Shown: positions 1-9,807, numbered from the stretch's first letter. The stretch is DNA of 64,000 nt from Fluviicola taffensis DSM 16823 (GCF_000194605.1 NC_015321.1:1488001-1552000), one strand, 5' to 3'. The notes: a model not told the origin generated them from the letters alone. Numbers and translations: made by a program.

Positions 1-303
1 TCTTGCTCCCAAAGCAAGGGGTTCTGGAGTTCTTGTAACATCTACATCCGAGTCTGTAGCAGTTGTGTTTTCCAAATTATCTTTCGAAACAATCCATTTT
101 TCTTCTGCTTGAAGACGGAGTGCATTTAAAAGTTGCCCCACTTCCTTTTTTTCTTCATTCGGGACATTTTTCAATTCACCAAAAAGATTTTTCAGTTCTC
201 CTTTTGAACCTAAAAAGTGAATGCGGAATGCCTCAACAGCATTCATATCTGTTACCGCATAATTTTCTATTGCTTCCTTCGCTGCAGCGATTTGCTCTTT
301 CAT
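1..303 (-). CDS. pheS: Phenylalanine--tRNA ligase alpha subunit (partial, N-terminal part)
   Basis: This is the first 101 codons of PheS, cut by the window edge. PheS is the catalytic subunit of the cytoplasmic alpha2beta2 enzyme that charges tRNA-Phe. The visible part is the N-terminal coiled-coil that binds tRNA, with the family signature FRIHFLGSKGELKNLF near residues 26-41 and the run into the catalytic domain (DVDVTRTPEPLALGAR). The ATG at 303 is the only one available, because an in-frame stop lies about 11 codons upstream. It is transcribed away from the lipoprotein genes on the other strand. Confidence 0.9.
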   Translation of the reverse strand, partial: MKEQIAAAKEAIENYAVTDMNAVEAFRIHFLGSKGELKNLFGELKNVPNEEKKEVGQLLNALRLQAEEKWIVSKDNLENTTATDSDVDVTRTPEPLALGAR

Positions 304-484
304 CTGACTAATCCAACCTTTTGAATTTTTAAACGTCTATTCAGAAAAGATTACTGGTTTTGTAACCTTTTTGGTGATTTTGATGTTTAAAAACATACTT
401 TTTAAAGCAACGAAGTTACGAAATTGTAGAGAAACAAATTATAATCGTAAAAAGATTATATTTACAACGAAAAAAAACAACACT

Positions 485-862
485 ATGAACAAAATGGTAC
501 GTAAAATTGGGTTCATGAGCGTGATCGCAGTACTTCTAGTAATGGGATCATGTAAGAAAAAAGACCCGTCTATATTGAAGGTTTTCGTTCGTTCAGCCAA
601 TAATGAATTGGTTAACAATGCTAAGGTCATTCTTATTGCGGATGTCGATTCTGAGCCAGCTACCCCTGCTTATGTTGATACCGTTCAATCAAATTCATCT
701 GGTTTCGCAACGTTCGATATGCAAGAATTTTTTGACCTTTTAGGAAAAAAAGAAACTACTGGATACTTTGACGTATTGGTAAAGAAAGATACATCTGAAG
801 GTTCTGGCTACATTCGTTGTAGAGCGCATATCACAAATGTTATAACAATAAATCTTAATTAA
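485..862 (+). CDS. Small lipoprotein, member 1 of a tandem family
   Basis: A 125-residue predicted lipoprotein. It has a basic start, a hydrophobic stretch and a lipobox ending VMGSC, followed by KKKD, so the mature protein should be anchored in a membrane by its N-terminal cysteine. The rest resembles a small beta-sandwich (carboxypeptidase-regulatory/transthyretin-like), with VFVRSANNELVNNAKVILIAD as a typical first pair of strands. The ATG at 485 is chosen over one 38 codons upstream because the signal peptide starts there. It lies 17 bp before a related lipoprotein gene and is probably cotranscribed with it. Function unknown; the fold is inferred from pattern only. Confidence 0.75.
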   Translation: MNKMVRKIGFMSVIAVLLVMGSCKKKDPSILKVFVRSANNELVNNAKVILIADVDSEPATPAYVDTVQSNSSGFATFDMQEFFDLLGKKETTGYFDVLVKKDTSEGSGYIRCRAHITNVITINLN

Positions 863-879
863 CCCATAATATTAAACTC

Positions 880-1263
880 ATGAATACAGCAATAAAATCC
901 GCCTTTTACGGAGTCTTGATAGTTGGAATGGGGGTTCTTTTTTCATCTACGGGTTGTAGAAAGAAAAAGGACACAACTGCTATAATCTATGTGATAGATG
1001 CTCAAAACGATCGCGTAGCAGGTGCGCAAGTTGTTATTAAAGGAGAATCAACGACTACTCCTCCTCAAGCAGTTATCCTTTTCGACACAACTGAAACTGA
1101 TGGCTCTGGAGCAGCTTATTTCAACTTCAATGAAGTTTATCAATTAGGACAAGCTGGTGTAGCCGTTCTAAACATTGAAGCAAGAAAAGATGTTCTTTCT
1201 GGACAAGGAATCATTAAAATTGAACAAGAAAAAGAAAGCGAAGAGTCTGTATTTATACAGTAA
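880..1263 (+). CDS. Small lipoprotein, member 2 of a tandem family
   Basis: A 127-residue predicted lipoprotein with a signal peptide and lipobox SSTGC, followed by RKKKD. The body has the same layout as its two neighbours: a strand pair (IIYVIDAQNDRVAGAQVVIKG), a linker with polar repeats, then GAAYFNFNEVYQLGQAGVAVLNIEA and a C-terminal GIIKIEQEKESEESVF. It shares the YQLGQxGVAV and GIIKxEQxKxxEExVF segments with the gene at 1422, which shows recent common ancestry. It is followed by a strong terminator, so genes 1 and 2 probably form one transcript. Function unknown; possibly an envelope-associated Ig-like protein. Confidence 0.75.
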   Translation: MNTAIKSAFYGVLIVGMGVLFSSTGCRKKKDTTAIIYVIDAQNDRVAGAQVVIKGESTTTPPQAVILFDTTETDGSGAAYFNFNEVYQLGQAGVAVLNIEARKDVLSGQGIIKIEQEKESEESVFIQ

Positions 1264-1283
1264 ATTCAATATAACCTATTTTT

Positions 1284-1320
1284 AAACCCTGACTCCAGAT
1301 ACTGGAAGTCGGGGTTTTTT
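1284..1320 (+). terminator. Rho-independent terminator
   Basis: An imperfect stem (CCCTGACTcC pairing with GGAAGTCGGG, loop AGATACT) is followed by TTTTTT. It lies 21 bp after the second lipoprotein gene and should end that transcript. Confidence 0.8.
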
Positions 1321-1421
1321 ATTCACTGAAAATTCCAAAAAGAACATTTAAATCACTTGTATATTCATTTAGGCAAAATGTAATCAAGTAATTGGTCGAG
1401 ATTTGAGTAACAAAATTGATT

Positions 1422-1799
1422 ATGAGTTATTTATCACACGTCATTTTAGCAACCGCAATTGGGTCAATTAGCTTGACTGCTGATTCTTGCGTGAAAAAGA
1501 AAGATACAATCGCAAAGGTAACTGTTCTGGATCAAGATAATAACCGTGTTTCTGGAGCAACCGTTCAATTAATCGGAGAACCTTCCACGGGAACAACTGG
1601 TCATGGAGCGGTAAACGATCCCAAAGTAACAACGACCAATGATCAAGGTGAGGCCACATTCAATTACAACGATATCTATCAGTTGGGGCAATGTGGTGTC
1701 GCCGTATTTACAATAAAAGCGAGCTTAGGTGGTGCCGTTGGTAACGGCATCATCAAAGTGGAGCAACAAAAGACAAATGAAGAACGCGTGTTTTTGTAA
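1422..1799 (+). CDS. Small lipoprotein-like protein, member 3 of a tandem family
   Basis: A 125-residue paralogue of the preceding gene. Both contain strand pairs of the form xVxDxxNxRVxGAxV, a conserved YQLGQxGVAV block and the tail GIIKVEQQKTNEERVF. The N-terminus is hydrophobic and ends TADSC-VKKKD. The cysteine and the KKKD context match its siblings, but D before S-C is a poor lipobox, so lipidation is less certain. The ATG at 1422 is preferred to a TTG two codons upstream. A terminator sits before it and another after it, so it seems to be transcribed alone. Function unknown. Confidence 0.7.
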   Translation: MSYLSHVILATAIGSISLTADSCVKKKDTIAKVTVLDQDNNRVSGATVQLIGEPSTGTTGHGAVNDPKVTTTNDQGEATFNYNDIYQLGQCGVAVFTIKASLGGAVGNGIIKVEQQKTNEERVFL

Positions 1800-1811
1800 C
1801 CAATAAACCAT

Positions 1812-1846
1812 AAAAATCCCTCTGCTGTGGCGGAGGGATTTTTTTA
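1812..1846. terminator. Bidirectional terminator between convergent genes
   Basis: A stem ATCCCTC...GAGGGAT flanked by an A-run and a T-run lies between the third lipoprotein gene and the 3' end of the S9 peptidase gene on the other strand. It can serve both directions. Confidence 0.8.
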
Positions 1847-4651
1847 TTCAGTCAATTCATATTTATATTTCTTTCCTTTATCCAGGGCTGGAATTCCCTC
1901 TTTCAACCACAAAGGTTCCGACTTATTCAATAAATAATAATCGAAAAATTGGCGCATTCGGATACTCAAATCCATTCTATTTGCGGGTTTCATTAAATTG
2001 TGATCGTCTCCATTGTAATTCAGCAACCAAACAGGTTTTTGAAGTCGGCGCAAACCGGTATACAATTCAATGCCTTGATACCATGGAACTGCACCATCTT
2101 CATCATTATGCATCATAAGCAATGGTGTTTTCACTTTTGGCAAACCAAACAATGGGCTATTCTCTACATAAAGTTCTGGAGCTTCCCAAATCGTTTTACC
2201 AATTCTACTTTGTGAATGCTCATATTGAAATTGACGACTGTAACCTGATCCCCAACGAATTCCACCATAAGCAGAGAACATATTTCCTACTGGAGCTCCT
2301 GCCATTGCTGCTGCAAAACGATCGGTCATAGTAATCAATTGCGCCGTTTGATATCCTCCCCAACTCTGACCTTGTAAACCCATTCTTTTTGGATCAATAT
2401 TGGAATAAGCCTTCAAAACAGCATCCGTTCCACTTAAAATACAATCATAAGCACTATTTGCAGGATGTCCCGCTACGTAGCGAATGTTCGGAATAAAAAC
2501 AATGTATCCTGCTGAAGCATATTCTGTTGGGAAAACAATAGAAGCTGTTGGTCTAGGGGCATAGTGATTGTGAATATCATCCGAGTACATTTCGTAGTAG
2601 TAAATCAACAGTGGATATTCTTGATTTACATCAAAATTTTCGGGCTTATAAATCAATCCTTCTAAAGGAATTCCAGAATAACTCGTCCATTTTATCAACT
2701 CCACTGTTGACCAATTGTATTGGCTTTGTTGTGGATTCGCATGAGAAATTTGGGCAATCTCTGCACCTGGTTTTGTGGTTGAAAATAAATCTGGATAATC
2801 TGAATTTGAAGAACGGTTAAACAGAATTCTAGTTCCTTTTTTTGCCTTCGTAAAATTGAAATAGTTATGGTTCGATCCAGAAATTAATTCAAAATTCGCC
2901 GTATTAAATTGGCCTTTCATGCGATAAACATCCATCATTTTACTTGTTTTATCAAAACGAGTAAGAATGGTGCTTTCTGGATAATAACGCACTGAATCTG
3001 AATTTAAATTAATCAACACATAATTATAATTCGTGTCAATTTCAGTCTTCTGAAGAATGTTTGCAATAGCCCGAAAAGACTTTGATTGAATATCATAAGA
3101 CAAAATATCTTTATCTGATTGAATCAACACATTTTTATCATCTGGGCCCCAACCAATAATCCCTTGTGGTAGGTTATCGTAAATCATTCCATTCTTATCT
3201 TCAAATAAATTACCTTTCCAACCACAAGTAATGCAATGTTCTTCGTGAGAATCCACATTCATTAAATAATAGTTTTCAGCAACATCATTCCAAAAAACAA
3301 ATTGCTTTCCATTTTGGGAAAGAGAAGGGCGTGAAGACAACATATCTCTCAAAGGAACTATTTTCCCGTCCTTCACATGCACCAAGTAGTAATTCTCTGG
3401 GTTGGGATAGTTCCAGGTTTCAAAGCGGTATTGATCATCACAACTTGCCAACATTACTTCTTGATTGAGTTTGCTTGAAAAAACCAAATTCAACGAATCA
3501 TTGCCTAATGAAATTGCTTCTCCTGTGTTCAAATGATAAACTGCAAGATTTGTGCGAGTCTGGTCGCGTTTCAACTCAGTCAATTGCTGTGGTTGCATGC
3601 GGTCATCTTTCCAATGCCACAAATCCACTTTCGATTTTTCACTTTCTAACAAACTATCCTTAAATGGTTTATCGGGTTTATCGGCAAGTCCAAAAAACAC
3701 ATCCGAATCATTATTATTCAAATAAGGTTTGAAATTGTTTGATAAAACCTCATTATTTACAAATAGCTTGGAAGTATCTATCAATTGCTTGAATTCTTTC
3801 GTAGCAGGGTTGATCATAAACAAAGACCAACGCTTGTTTGTAGCTGTATCAACAGTTGCCATCCCTAATAATTGGACACTCTTACCGGAGAAATTGAATC
3901 CAGCATACTCAACAACTCTTTTCTTGTCTGTCCAAAGTTCCTTTTTCGAAAAATCATAGATATTCAAACGCAAGGAATCCTTTTTAAACTTCTCTTGCTG
4001 AACAAAAGAAACGTAATTTCCATCCTTGCTCAACTCAAACTGAGTGACATTTTTAAAGTGTTTTTTGTGTTTCGAAATCGGATCTAAAATGGTTAACAGC
4101 TTCCCGTCCGTTTTCATTTTTCCCTTTTTCGCTTCCAATTTCTTCTCTTTCTTTTCCTCTTTCTTCGATAAATAAGCCTTTGGCCATTCATTTTTAGTAG
4201 ACAAGTAGGCGAATACGCTTCCATTTTCAGCGAGTTTGAATTCTTTTAAATCAGCAAACTTCATCAAGGAATCCTTTTCAAAAATCCAAACTCCCAAAGA
4301 ATCTTTCGGCCATTTTTCTTTGTTTACCTTGTTCAATTCTACCTGACGTAAAGTGTCAAATCCGGGATGAATTTTAAAGAGTAAAAATGCACTTGTACCA
4401 TCAAACTTCGGTTCATATCCTCTTGAAATGGAATCCTTTTTTCCAGTTTCCAAATTCATCACAAATAAAACGCCATCTCCCCGATACGGTTTAATAGAAT
4501 AAGCGGCATACTTGCCATCTTGAGAGAGTTGAACATCTCCAATTCTATTCCAGGAATTATAGACATCAGGACCCAAAATTTTCTTTTGTCCGAATGCATT
4601 TATTCCTAAAAACAGAGCAACTAAAACACTAAATCCAATGGAAGCTTTCAT
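1844..4651 (-). CDS. S9 family (prolyl oligopeptidase-type) serine peptidase, secreted
   Basis: A 935-residue exported peptidase with a signal peptide ending AFGQ. The long middle part carries WD/beta-propeller-like repeats (about residues 30-640), the cap that limits substrates to peptides. The C-terminal alpha/beta-hydrolase domain holds the triad: Ser in GQSWGGY (about 762), Asp in HNDEDGAVPW (about 850) and His in GDDHNLM (about 882). The family cleaves short peptides, often dipeptidyl or acylaminoacyl units, probably in the periplasm here. It is divergent from the TPR/phosphatase gene and shares a short spacer with it. The exact specificity cannot be told from sequence. Confidence 0.9.
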   Translation of the reverse strand: MKASIGFSVLVALFLGINAFGQKKILGPDVYNSWNRIGDVQLSQDGKYAAYSIKPYRGDGVLFVMNLETGKKDSISRGYEPKFDGTSAFLLFKIHPGFDTLRQVELNKVNKEKWPKDSLGVWIFEKDSLMKFADLKEFKLAENGSVFAYLSTKNEWPKAYLSKKEEKKEKKLEAKKGKMKTDGKLLTILDPISKHKKHFKNVTQFELSKDGNYVSFVQQEKFKKDSLRLNIYDFSKKELWTDKKRVVEYAGFNFSGKSVQLLGMATVDTATNKRWSLFMINPATKEFKQLIDTSKLFVNNEVLSNNFKPYLNNNDSDVFFGLADKPDKPFKDSLLESEKSKVDLWHWKDDRMQPQQLTELKRDQTRTNLAVYHLNTGEAISLGNDSLNLVFSSKLNQEVMLASCDDQYRFETWNYPNPENYYLVHVKDGKIVPLRDMLSSRPSLSQNGKQFVFWNDVAENYYLMNVDSHEEHCITCGWKGNLFEDKNGMIYDNLPQGIIGWGPDDKNVLIQSDKDILSYDIQSKSFRAIANILQKTEIDTNYNYVLINLNSDSVRYYPESTILTRFDKTSKMMDVYRMKGQFNTANFELISGSNHNYFNFTKAKKGTRILFNRSSNSDYPDLFSTTKPGAEIAQISHANPQQSQYNWSTVELIKWTSYSGIPLEGLIYKPENFDVNQEYPLLIYYYEMYSDDIHNHYAPRPTASIVFPTEYASAGYIVFIPNIRYVAGHPANSAYDCILSGTDAVLKAYSNIDPKRMGLQGQSWGGYQTAQLITMTDRFAAAMAGAPVGNMFSAYGGIRWGSGYSRQFQYEHSQSRIGKTIWEAPELYVENSPLFGLPKVKTPLLMMHNDEDGAVPWYQGIELYTGLRRLQKPVWLLNYNGDDHNLMKPANRMDLSIRMRQFFDYYLLNKSEPLWLKEGIPALDKGKKYKYELTE

Positions 4652-4719
4652 GAAAACCGTTTTTTTAAACTAAAGGTTAAATATAAATACTTAATTTGTG
4701 ACTCAAATAATTAAAACGC

Positions 4720-6807
4720 ATGATCCTTCGAAAAGGAATTTTACTACTTATTGTAATACTTTGGGGATTTTCAAATTCTTCATTTGCCATTGAAATTCCT
4801 AAATATGTTAGTGAAAAAAACATTACTTGTCCTAGACCAAGCTCTGTCATTGAGATTTTCAACATTCTAGATCTACCTGAAAACAAGGAAAATTCAGCAG
4901 AATCAACTGAAAAAACACCAATAAACCCTGAAAAGAAATCAACAACTACGGATAGTATTTCTGTGATAAAGCTTCTGAATGAAGCAAAACCAATTGTACA
5001 TTCTGACTATAAGAAAGCATTCAAATTAACGAATAAAGCACTTGAAATAGCAGAAGCAAGTAAAGATGAAGAACTTATCGGAAAAGTCCAAAATTCTATC
5101 GGAAATCTCTATTGGTTCTCTGGAGATTACAATCATGCGTCGGAATTTTATATCAATGCGCTAAAGAACTATCAAAAAACGAATAATCAGGGACAAATTG
5201 CAGAGTGCTACCGAAATATCGGGTGGATTTATTTAGGGCAAGGTAAATATGAATTGTCGGAAGAATATTTACTCAAATCACTTCAATTAAACACCAAACT
5301 CAAAAATCAGGAACGAATTATTATCAACTACGATGATATCGGAAACTTGTATTTAACCTCTAAACAATACGAAAAAGGGCTTGAATCTTGTGAAAAGTCG
5401 CTGCAACTTGCCAAAAAATTCAATCTTACGAGTGCTATTGGAACCATTCACATTACCAAAGCTCAATTGCATTATAAATTGGATCATTTATCGGATGCAG
5501 AAGAAGAATATAAAGAAGGAATAACGATTTTAAACACGATTCCAAATCAGTCTTACAACCTTACTTTAGGTTATTTGGGTTTGGGAAAGGTGAAGAAGGA
5601 TCAAAACAAATTGAATGAATCACTACCGCTTTTTGAGAAAGCGATCAAACTTAGCAAAGCTAATAACTACACGCCCGAACTTTCCGAAGGATATCTTTTA
5701 GCATCGAAAATTTACTCGGTTCAAAACAACATCGGAAAGGCATATAATTATATGGAAATGTATGCAGAAACCAAAGATTCTGTAAATGCTCGAAATAACC
5801 GAAATTACATCCAAGAAATGGGTGCGAAATTAGAGTACGAACAAAATAAACTTCAAATTAAAAATCTGGAGCAAGAGCAAAAACTTTCAGAAGCCAGTTT
5901 AGATCGAGAGCGCAATTTCAAAATTTTCCTGATCGTCGTTATCTTATTCTTGTTTGTCTTTGGATTGTTTGTTTACCGTTCATTCTTGCGCAAAAAGAAG
6001 GACAACCAGTTAATCGCAAAAGCCTATTTGGAAATTGAAATAAAAAACAAAGACATTTCAGACAGTATTGAATACGCACTCCAAATTCAACAAGCACGAT
6101 TGCCACATATTGATTCCATTCAATCTTGTTTTCCCGGCTTTTTCGTCATGTACCTTCCAAGAGATATCGTGAGTGGCGATTTTTACTGGTTTACCGAGAC
6201 AGAAACTGGTAAGAAAATTTTCGCAGTCGCTGATTGCACAGGACATGGTATTCCTGGCGCTTTTATGAGTATGATGGGAATTGACGGATTGAATTACGCC
6301 ATTTTAGAAAAACGAATCGAAAGTTCTTCTCACATTCTAAATCATGTCAATAAGTTCATTATTGAATCCTTGAAACAAGATTTGGACACCGTTAAAAGCA
6401 AAGACGGAATGGATACAGCGATTTGTATCTTTGAAAAAGATCTGAGCAGTGTCAAATATTCAGGTGCAAACAGACCTCTCTGGATTATCCGCAACAATGA
6501 GTTGCTTTCCTTCAGCCCTGATAAAATGTCCATCGGCGGAAATAATTATGCGAATTATAATTTCAATGAAGTCGATATTCCACTTCAAAAAGGAGATTCA
6601 CTTTACTTATTCTCAGATGGATATCCGGATCAATTTGGTGGCGAAAAGAACAAAAAATTCATGACCAAAAACTTGAAACAACTGTTGTTAGATATCAATC
6701 AATTACCAGCACAGGAACAAGAAACAATTTTGCATCAAAAATTGAATGAATGGAAAGGTGATTTCTCGCAAATCGACGATATTATCATTGTTGGAATAAA
6801 AATCTAA
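4720..6807 (+). CDS. TPR-repeat membrane protein with SpoIIE-type PP2C phosphatase domain
   Basis: A 695-residue signalling protein with an N-terminal signal peptide or anchor, then tetratricopeptide repeats (about 85-350), a coiled coil, one membrane helix (about 401-422, rich in L, V, I and F), and a cytoplasmic SpoIIE/RsbU-like phosphatase. The phosphatase has VSGDFYWF (about 484), the metal-binding GHGIPGAFMSMMG (about 507) and DGMDTAICIF. This family dephosphorylates serine or threonine on regulators such as anti-anti-sigma factors. The periplasmic TPR part is the likely sensor. No partner kinase or STAS gene is adjacent, so the target is unknown. The next gene starts 4 bp later. Confidence 0.9.
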   Translation: MILRKGILLLIVILWGFSNSSFAIEIPKYVSEKNITCPRPSSVIEIFNILDLPENKENSAESTEKTPINPEKKSTTTDSISVIKLLNEAKPIVHSDYKKAFKLTNKALEIAEASKDEELIGKVQNSIGNLYWFSGDYNHASEFYINALKNYQKTNNQGQIAECYRNIGWIYLGQGKYELSEEYLLKSLQLNTKLKNQERIIINYDDIGNLYLTSKQYEKGLESCEKSLQLAKKFNLTSAIGTIHITKAQLHYKLDHLSDAEEEYKEGITILNTIPNQSYNLTLGYLGLGKVKKDQNKLNESLPLFEKAIKLSKANNYTPELSEGYLLASKIYSVQNNIGKAYNYMEMYAETKDSVNARNNRNYIQEMGAKLEYEQNKLQIKNLEQEQKLSEASLDRERNFKIFLIVVILFLFVFGLFVYRSFLRKKKDNQLIAKAYLEIEIKNKDISDSIEYALQIQQARLPHIDSIQSCFPGFFVMYLPRDIVSGDFYWFTETETGKKIFAVADCTGHGIPGAFMSMMGIDGLNYAILEKRIESSSHILNHVNKFIIESLKQDLDTVKSKDGMDTAICIFEKDLSSVKYSGANRPLWIIRNNELLSFSPDKMSIGGNNYANYNFNEVDIPLQKGDSLYLFSDGYPDQFGGEKNKKFMTKNLKQLLLDINQLPAQEQETILHQKLNEWKGDFSQIDDIIIVGIKI

Positions 6808-6811
6808 AAAA

Positions 6812-9112
6812 ATGAAATTCTTTTTTGTACTTATCCTGATTGTTTCAGCAAGTCAGTTAGCCGCCCAACACAGCTCTATTTTTCCACAGCCTACAAATGT
6901 GGAATATACCACAGAGCAATTTGTTTTCAATGGCCAATTAGCTCTAGATAGTACAAAGGTTCCAAAAAAATTGTTTGAATACATCCAGAAATCCTTTGGA
7001 CGGATTCACGCTATTCACTTAGAAGCTAGTTCCGCCAAAAATGCAAACATTCAGCTCCAACAAGTCAATACCTTAGTTTATACAGAAGGGTATCAATTAA
7101 GCGTTACAAATTCAGGGATCGAAATCCAATACAGCAGTTATCAAAGTTTGTGCAATGCTTTTCAAAGCTTGAATCAGTTGTTTCAAAATCAAACCAAATT
7201 GGCTGGAATTCGAATTTCAGATCAACCAGCCTTTGCCTATCGGGGAGTTCACTTGGATTGCAGCAGACACTTTTTTACAATTGCAGAACTAGAAGGTTTT
7301 ATTGATCAAATTGCTCGGTTGAAGTTCAATAAATTCCACTGGCATTTAACAGATGATCAAGGTTGGCGAATCGAAATCAAGAAATATCCCAAACTAACAA
7401 CTATTGGGGCTTGGCGAGACAGCACATTGATTGGACATTTCAGCAAACAACCCATTGAATACGAACACCAAAAATACGGTGGATTTTACACCCAAGAAGA
7501 AGCAAAAGAATTGATAGAATATGCGCGCATTCGCGGAATTGAAATTATTCCTGAAATTGAAATGCCTGGACACGCAAGAGCCGCATTGGCTGCTTATCCG
7601 GAATTGAGCTGTACAGAAAAACAACTTCCCGTAGTTGGAACTTGGGGTGTTTTTGACGATGTGTTTTGCAGTCAAGAAAAAACCCGCACGTTTCTAAAAG
7701 ATGTTTTAGATGAAGTAATTGCCATTTTCCCTTCACAAGTCATCCATATTGGAGGGGATGAAAGTCCGAAAGTCAGATGGGAAGCTTGTCCGAAATGTAA
7801 AGCGGTAATGAACGAAAATCAACTGCATTCTACTCACGAACTTCAAAGCTTTTTCATCCGAGATATTGAAAAACATGTAAATTCAAAAGGACGAACCATC
7901 ATTGGGTGGGACGAAATATTGGAAGGTGGTTTGGCTCCCAACGCACAAGTCATGTCGTGGCAGGGAATGGAAGGCGGAATCGCCGCGGCAAAGCAAAAAC
8001 ATCAAGTAGTAATGACTCCAACTTCGTACTGTTATTTAGATTACTATCAAAGTGGACATCCTTCAGAACCCTTAGCAATTGGCGGTTATCTTCCTTTGGA
8101 AAAAGTATATCAATTCGACCCTACAAAAGGAATTGAGAATGAATACAAACGCTATATTTTAGGCGGACAAGCCAATTTGTGGACAGAATACTTGCCAACA
8201 ATGAGCGCTGTGCAATACAATCTTTTTCCGAGACTACTTGCCATGTCTGAAGTTCTATGGACCAAGGAAGATCAACGAAAATCGTATCCGGAATTTGTTC
8301 AGGGACTCATTAAATATCAGTTTCCCTATTATGATTCTATGAATATCAACTTCTCAACAGCTTGTTTGGAACCGAAGTTGTTGTTTAGCAAATCTGAAAA
8401 GGGATTAATGCTTGAAGCAGTTTCGAACATAGAACATACAAAAGCATCCATAGAGCTAATATTTGAAAATCCAGCGCTCATTTGCGAGTTACCATTAATC
8501 AAGGCTGAAACATTTTCAATAGGTGACTATCCTGATACTTCTAATCATTCCAAACTCCTTCTATATCCTCTTCCAATTTCCGCAAGCTTTGATTTAGAAG
8601 TAAAAGTGACAAAAAAAGGGGATCTATTGAGGGTCAACAAGTATGAAATAACCACACATCTTGCATTGGGAAAACCCATCACATTTGATACTCCCCCCAA
8701 TGAAAAATACAATGCAAATGGAGATTTGGGATTAACCGATGGAATAGTTGGAAAGAAACCATGGAAAGGAAATCAATGGCTGGGATTTACTGAAGATACG
8801 GTTCGTTTTCGATTGGATTTGGGTAAAAAAATCAAATTTGGTCATGTTAAGCTTGGTTATTTGAATGATCCAGGAAGCTGGATTTATGCTCCAGAAAAAT
8901 GTGTGATTGAGGTCAGTAAAAATGGACGGAAATGGAAAAAAACAACTGTTCCTGATAACGATACTCTCTCGGAAAACTTCTACCTGCATGAAAAACTGAA
9001 GGCCCGACACCTGAGAATTACGGTTATTAACAAAGAGAAAATTCCAGAAGGAATGACAGGAGCAGGTTTCACACCTTGGACCTTTTTAAATGAATTAATC
9101 ATCACCAGATGA
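6812..9112 (+). CDS. Beta-N-acetylhexosaminidase (GH20) with C-terminal discoidin-like domain
   Basis: A 766-residue exported glycosidase with a signal peptide ending LAAQ. It has a GH20b N-terminal domain, then the GH20 barrel with HWHLTDDQGWRIE (about 176) and the catalytic Asp-Glu pair in HIGGDESPK (about 316). The enzyme removes terminal GlcNAc or GalNAc from glycans by substrate-assisted catalysis. The last 120 residues (GLTDG...KGNQWLGF...VRFRLDLG) look like an F5/8 type C carbohydrate-binding domain. It overlaps cutC by 4 bp (ATGA), which implies translational coupling, and lies near a GH92 mannosidase and two peptidases, fitting N-glycoprotein breakdown. Confidence 0.93.
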   Translation: MKFFFVLILIVSASQLAAQHSSIFPQPTNVEYTTEQFVFNGQLALDSTKVPKKLFEYIQKSFGRIHAIHLEASSAKNANIQLQQVNTLVYTEGYQLSVTNSGIEIQYSSYQSLCNAFQSLNQLFQNQTKLAGIRISDQPAFAYRGVHLDCSRHFFTIAELEGFIDQIARLKFNKFHWHLTDDQGWRIEIKKYPKLTTIGAWRDSTLIGHFSKQPIEYEHQKYGGFYTQEEAKELIEYARIRGIEIIPEIEMPGHARAALAAYPELSCTEKQLPVVGTWGVFDDVFCSQEKTRTFLKDVLDEVIAIFPSQVIHIGGDESPKVRWEACPKCKAVMNENQLHSTHELQSFFIRDIEKHVNSKGRTIIGWDEILEGGLAPNAQVMSWQGMEGGIAAAKQKHQVVMTPTSYCYLDYYQSGHPSEPLAIGGYLPLEKVYQFDPTKGIENEYKRYILGGQANLWTEYLPTMSAVQYNLFPRLLAMSEVLWTKEDQRKSYPEFVQGLIKYQFPYYDSMNINFSTACLEPKLLFSKSEKGLMLEAVSNIEHTKASIELIFENPALICELPLIKAETFSIGDYPDTSNHSKLLLYPLPISASFDLEVKVTKKGDLLRVNKYEITTHLALGKPITFDTPPNEKYNANGDLGLTDGIVGKKPWKGNQWLGFTEDTVRFRLDLGKKIKFGHVKLGYLNDPGSWIYAPEKCVIEVSKNGRKWKKTTVPDNDTLSENFYLHEKLKARHLRITVINKEKIPEGMTGAGFTPWTFLNELIITR

Positions 9113-9807
9113 AAGTAGAAATTTGTGTCGGCACATTGGAAGCCGCAAGAATCGTTAGTAAACTTCCAATTGATCGTATTGAAACATGCATTGCTTTGGA
9201 ACAAGGCGGTTTAACTCCTTCAAAAGCAATGGTTTCTTGGATTCAAAACACTTTTGATTTGGAACAACATGCGCTTATCCGTGTGAGAGCAGGTGGTTTT
9301 GTTTACAACTACGATGAAATTGTGGTGATGCGGGATCAAATTTTGGAATTGAAAGATGCGGGAATTAAAGGATTGATTGTTGGAGCGCTGACCAAAGATT
9401 TTAAACTCAATTTAGAGGCATTAGAAACTTGGAAACGAACGGCACCAAACGTAGATTTTACTTTTCACCGTGCTTTTGATTCGATTGATGATTGGAAGAC
9501 TGCCATGGATCAACTCATTAAAATGGGTTTTAAACGCATTTTAACCAGCGGATCAGACCAAAGTGTAGCTCATGGAATAAAACGATTAAAGGAACTTGTT
9601 ACATACGCAAATGGTCGCATTGAAATCATGGCGGGTGGAGGAGTAAAGGAAGAACTCATTCCTGAACTAAAAGCAACAGGTATCCATGCCATCCATTTTT
9701 CAGGAACTTCGAAAGTGACTGTGGAATCTGAGACCGCTTTTCAGGAAACTTTGTTGCTTCCTGATGAAAACAAATTGACTACCATTCTTGTAGCGATTCA
9801 GGGATAA
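9109..9807 (+). CDS. cutC: CutC family protein
   Basis: A 232-residue TIM-barrel protein of the CutC family, with the family motifs VEICVG at the start, FHRAFD near residue 124, MAGGGV near 176 and HFSG near 199. It was named for copper homeostasis in E. coli, but a metal role is not well established for the whole family. Its start overlaps the end of the hexosaminidase gene, so the two are made together. That pairing hints at a sugar-related role here (inference). No signal peptide, so cytoplasmic. Confidence 0.92.
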   Translation: MKVEICVGTLEAARIVSKLPIDRIETCIALEQGGLTPSKAMVSWIQNTFDLEQHALIRVRAGGFVYNYDEIVVMRDQILELKDAGIKGLIVGALTKDFKLNLEALETWKRTAPNVDFTFHRAFDSIDDWKTAMDQLIKMGFKRILTSGSDQSVAHGIKRLKELVTYANGRIEIMAGGGVKEELIPELKATGIHAIHFSGTSKVTVESETAFQETLLLPDENKLTTILVAIQG

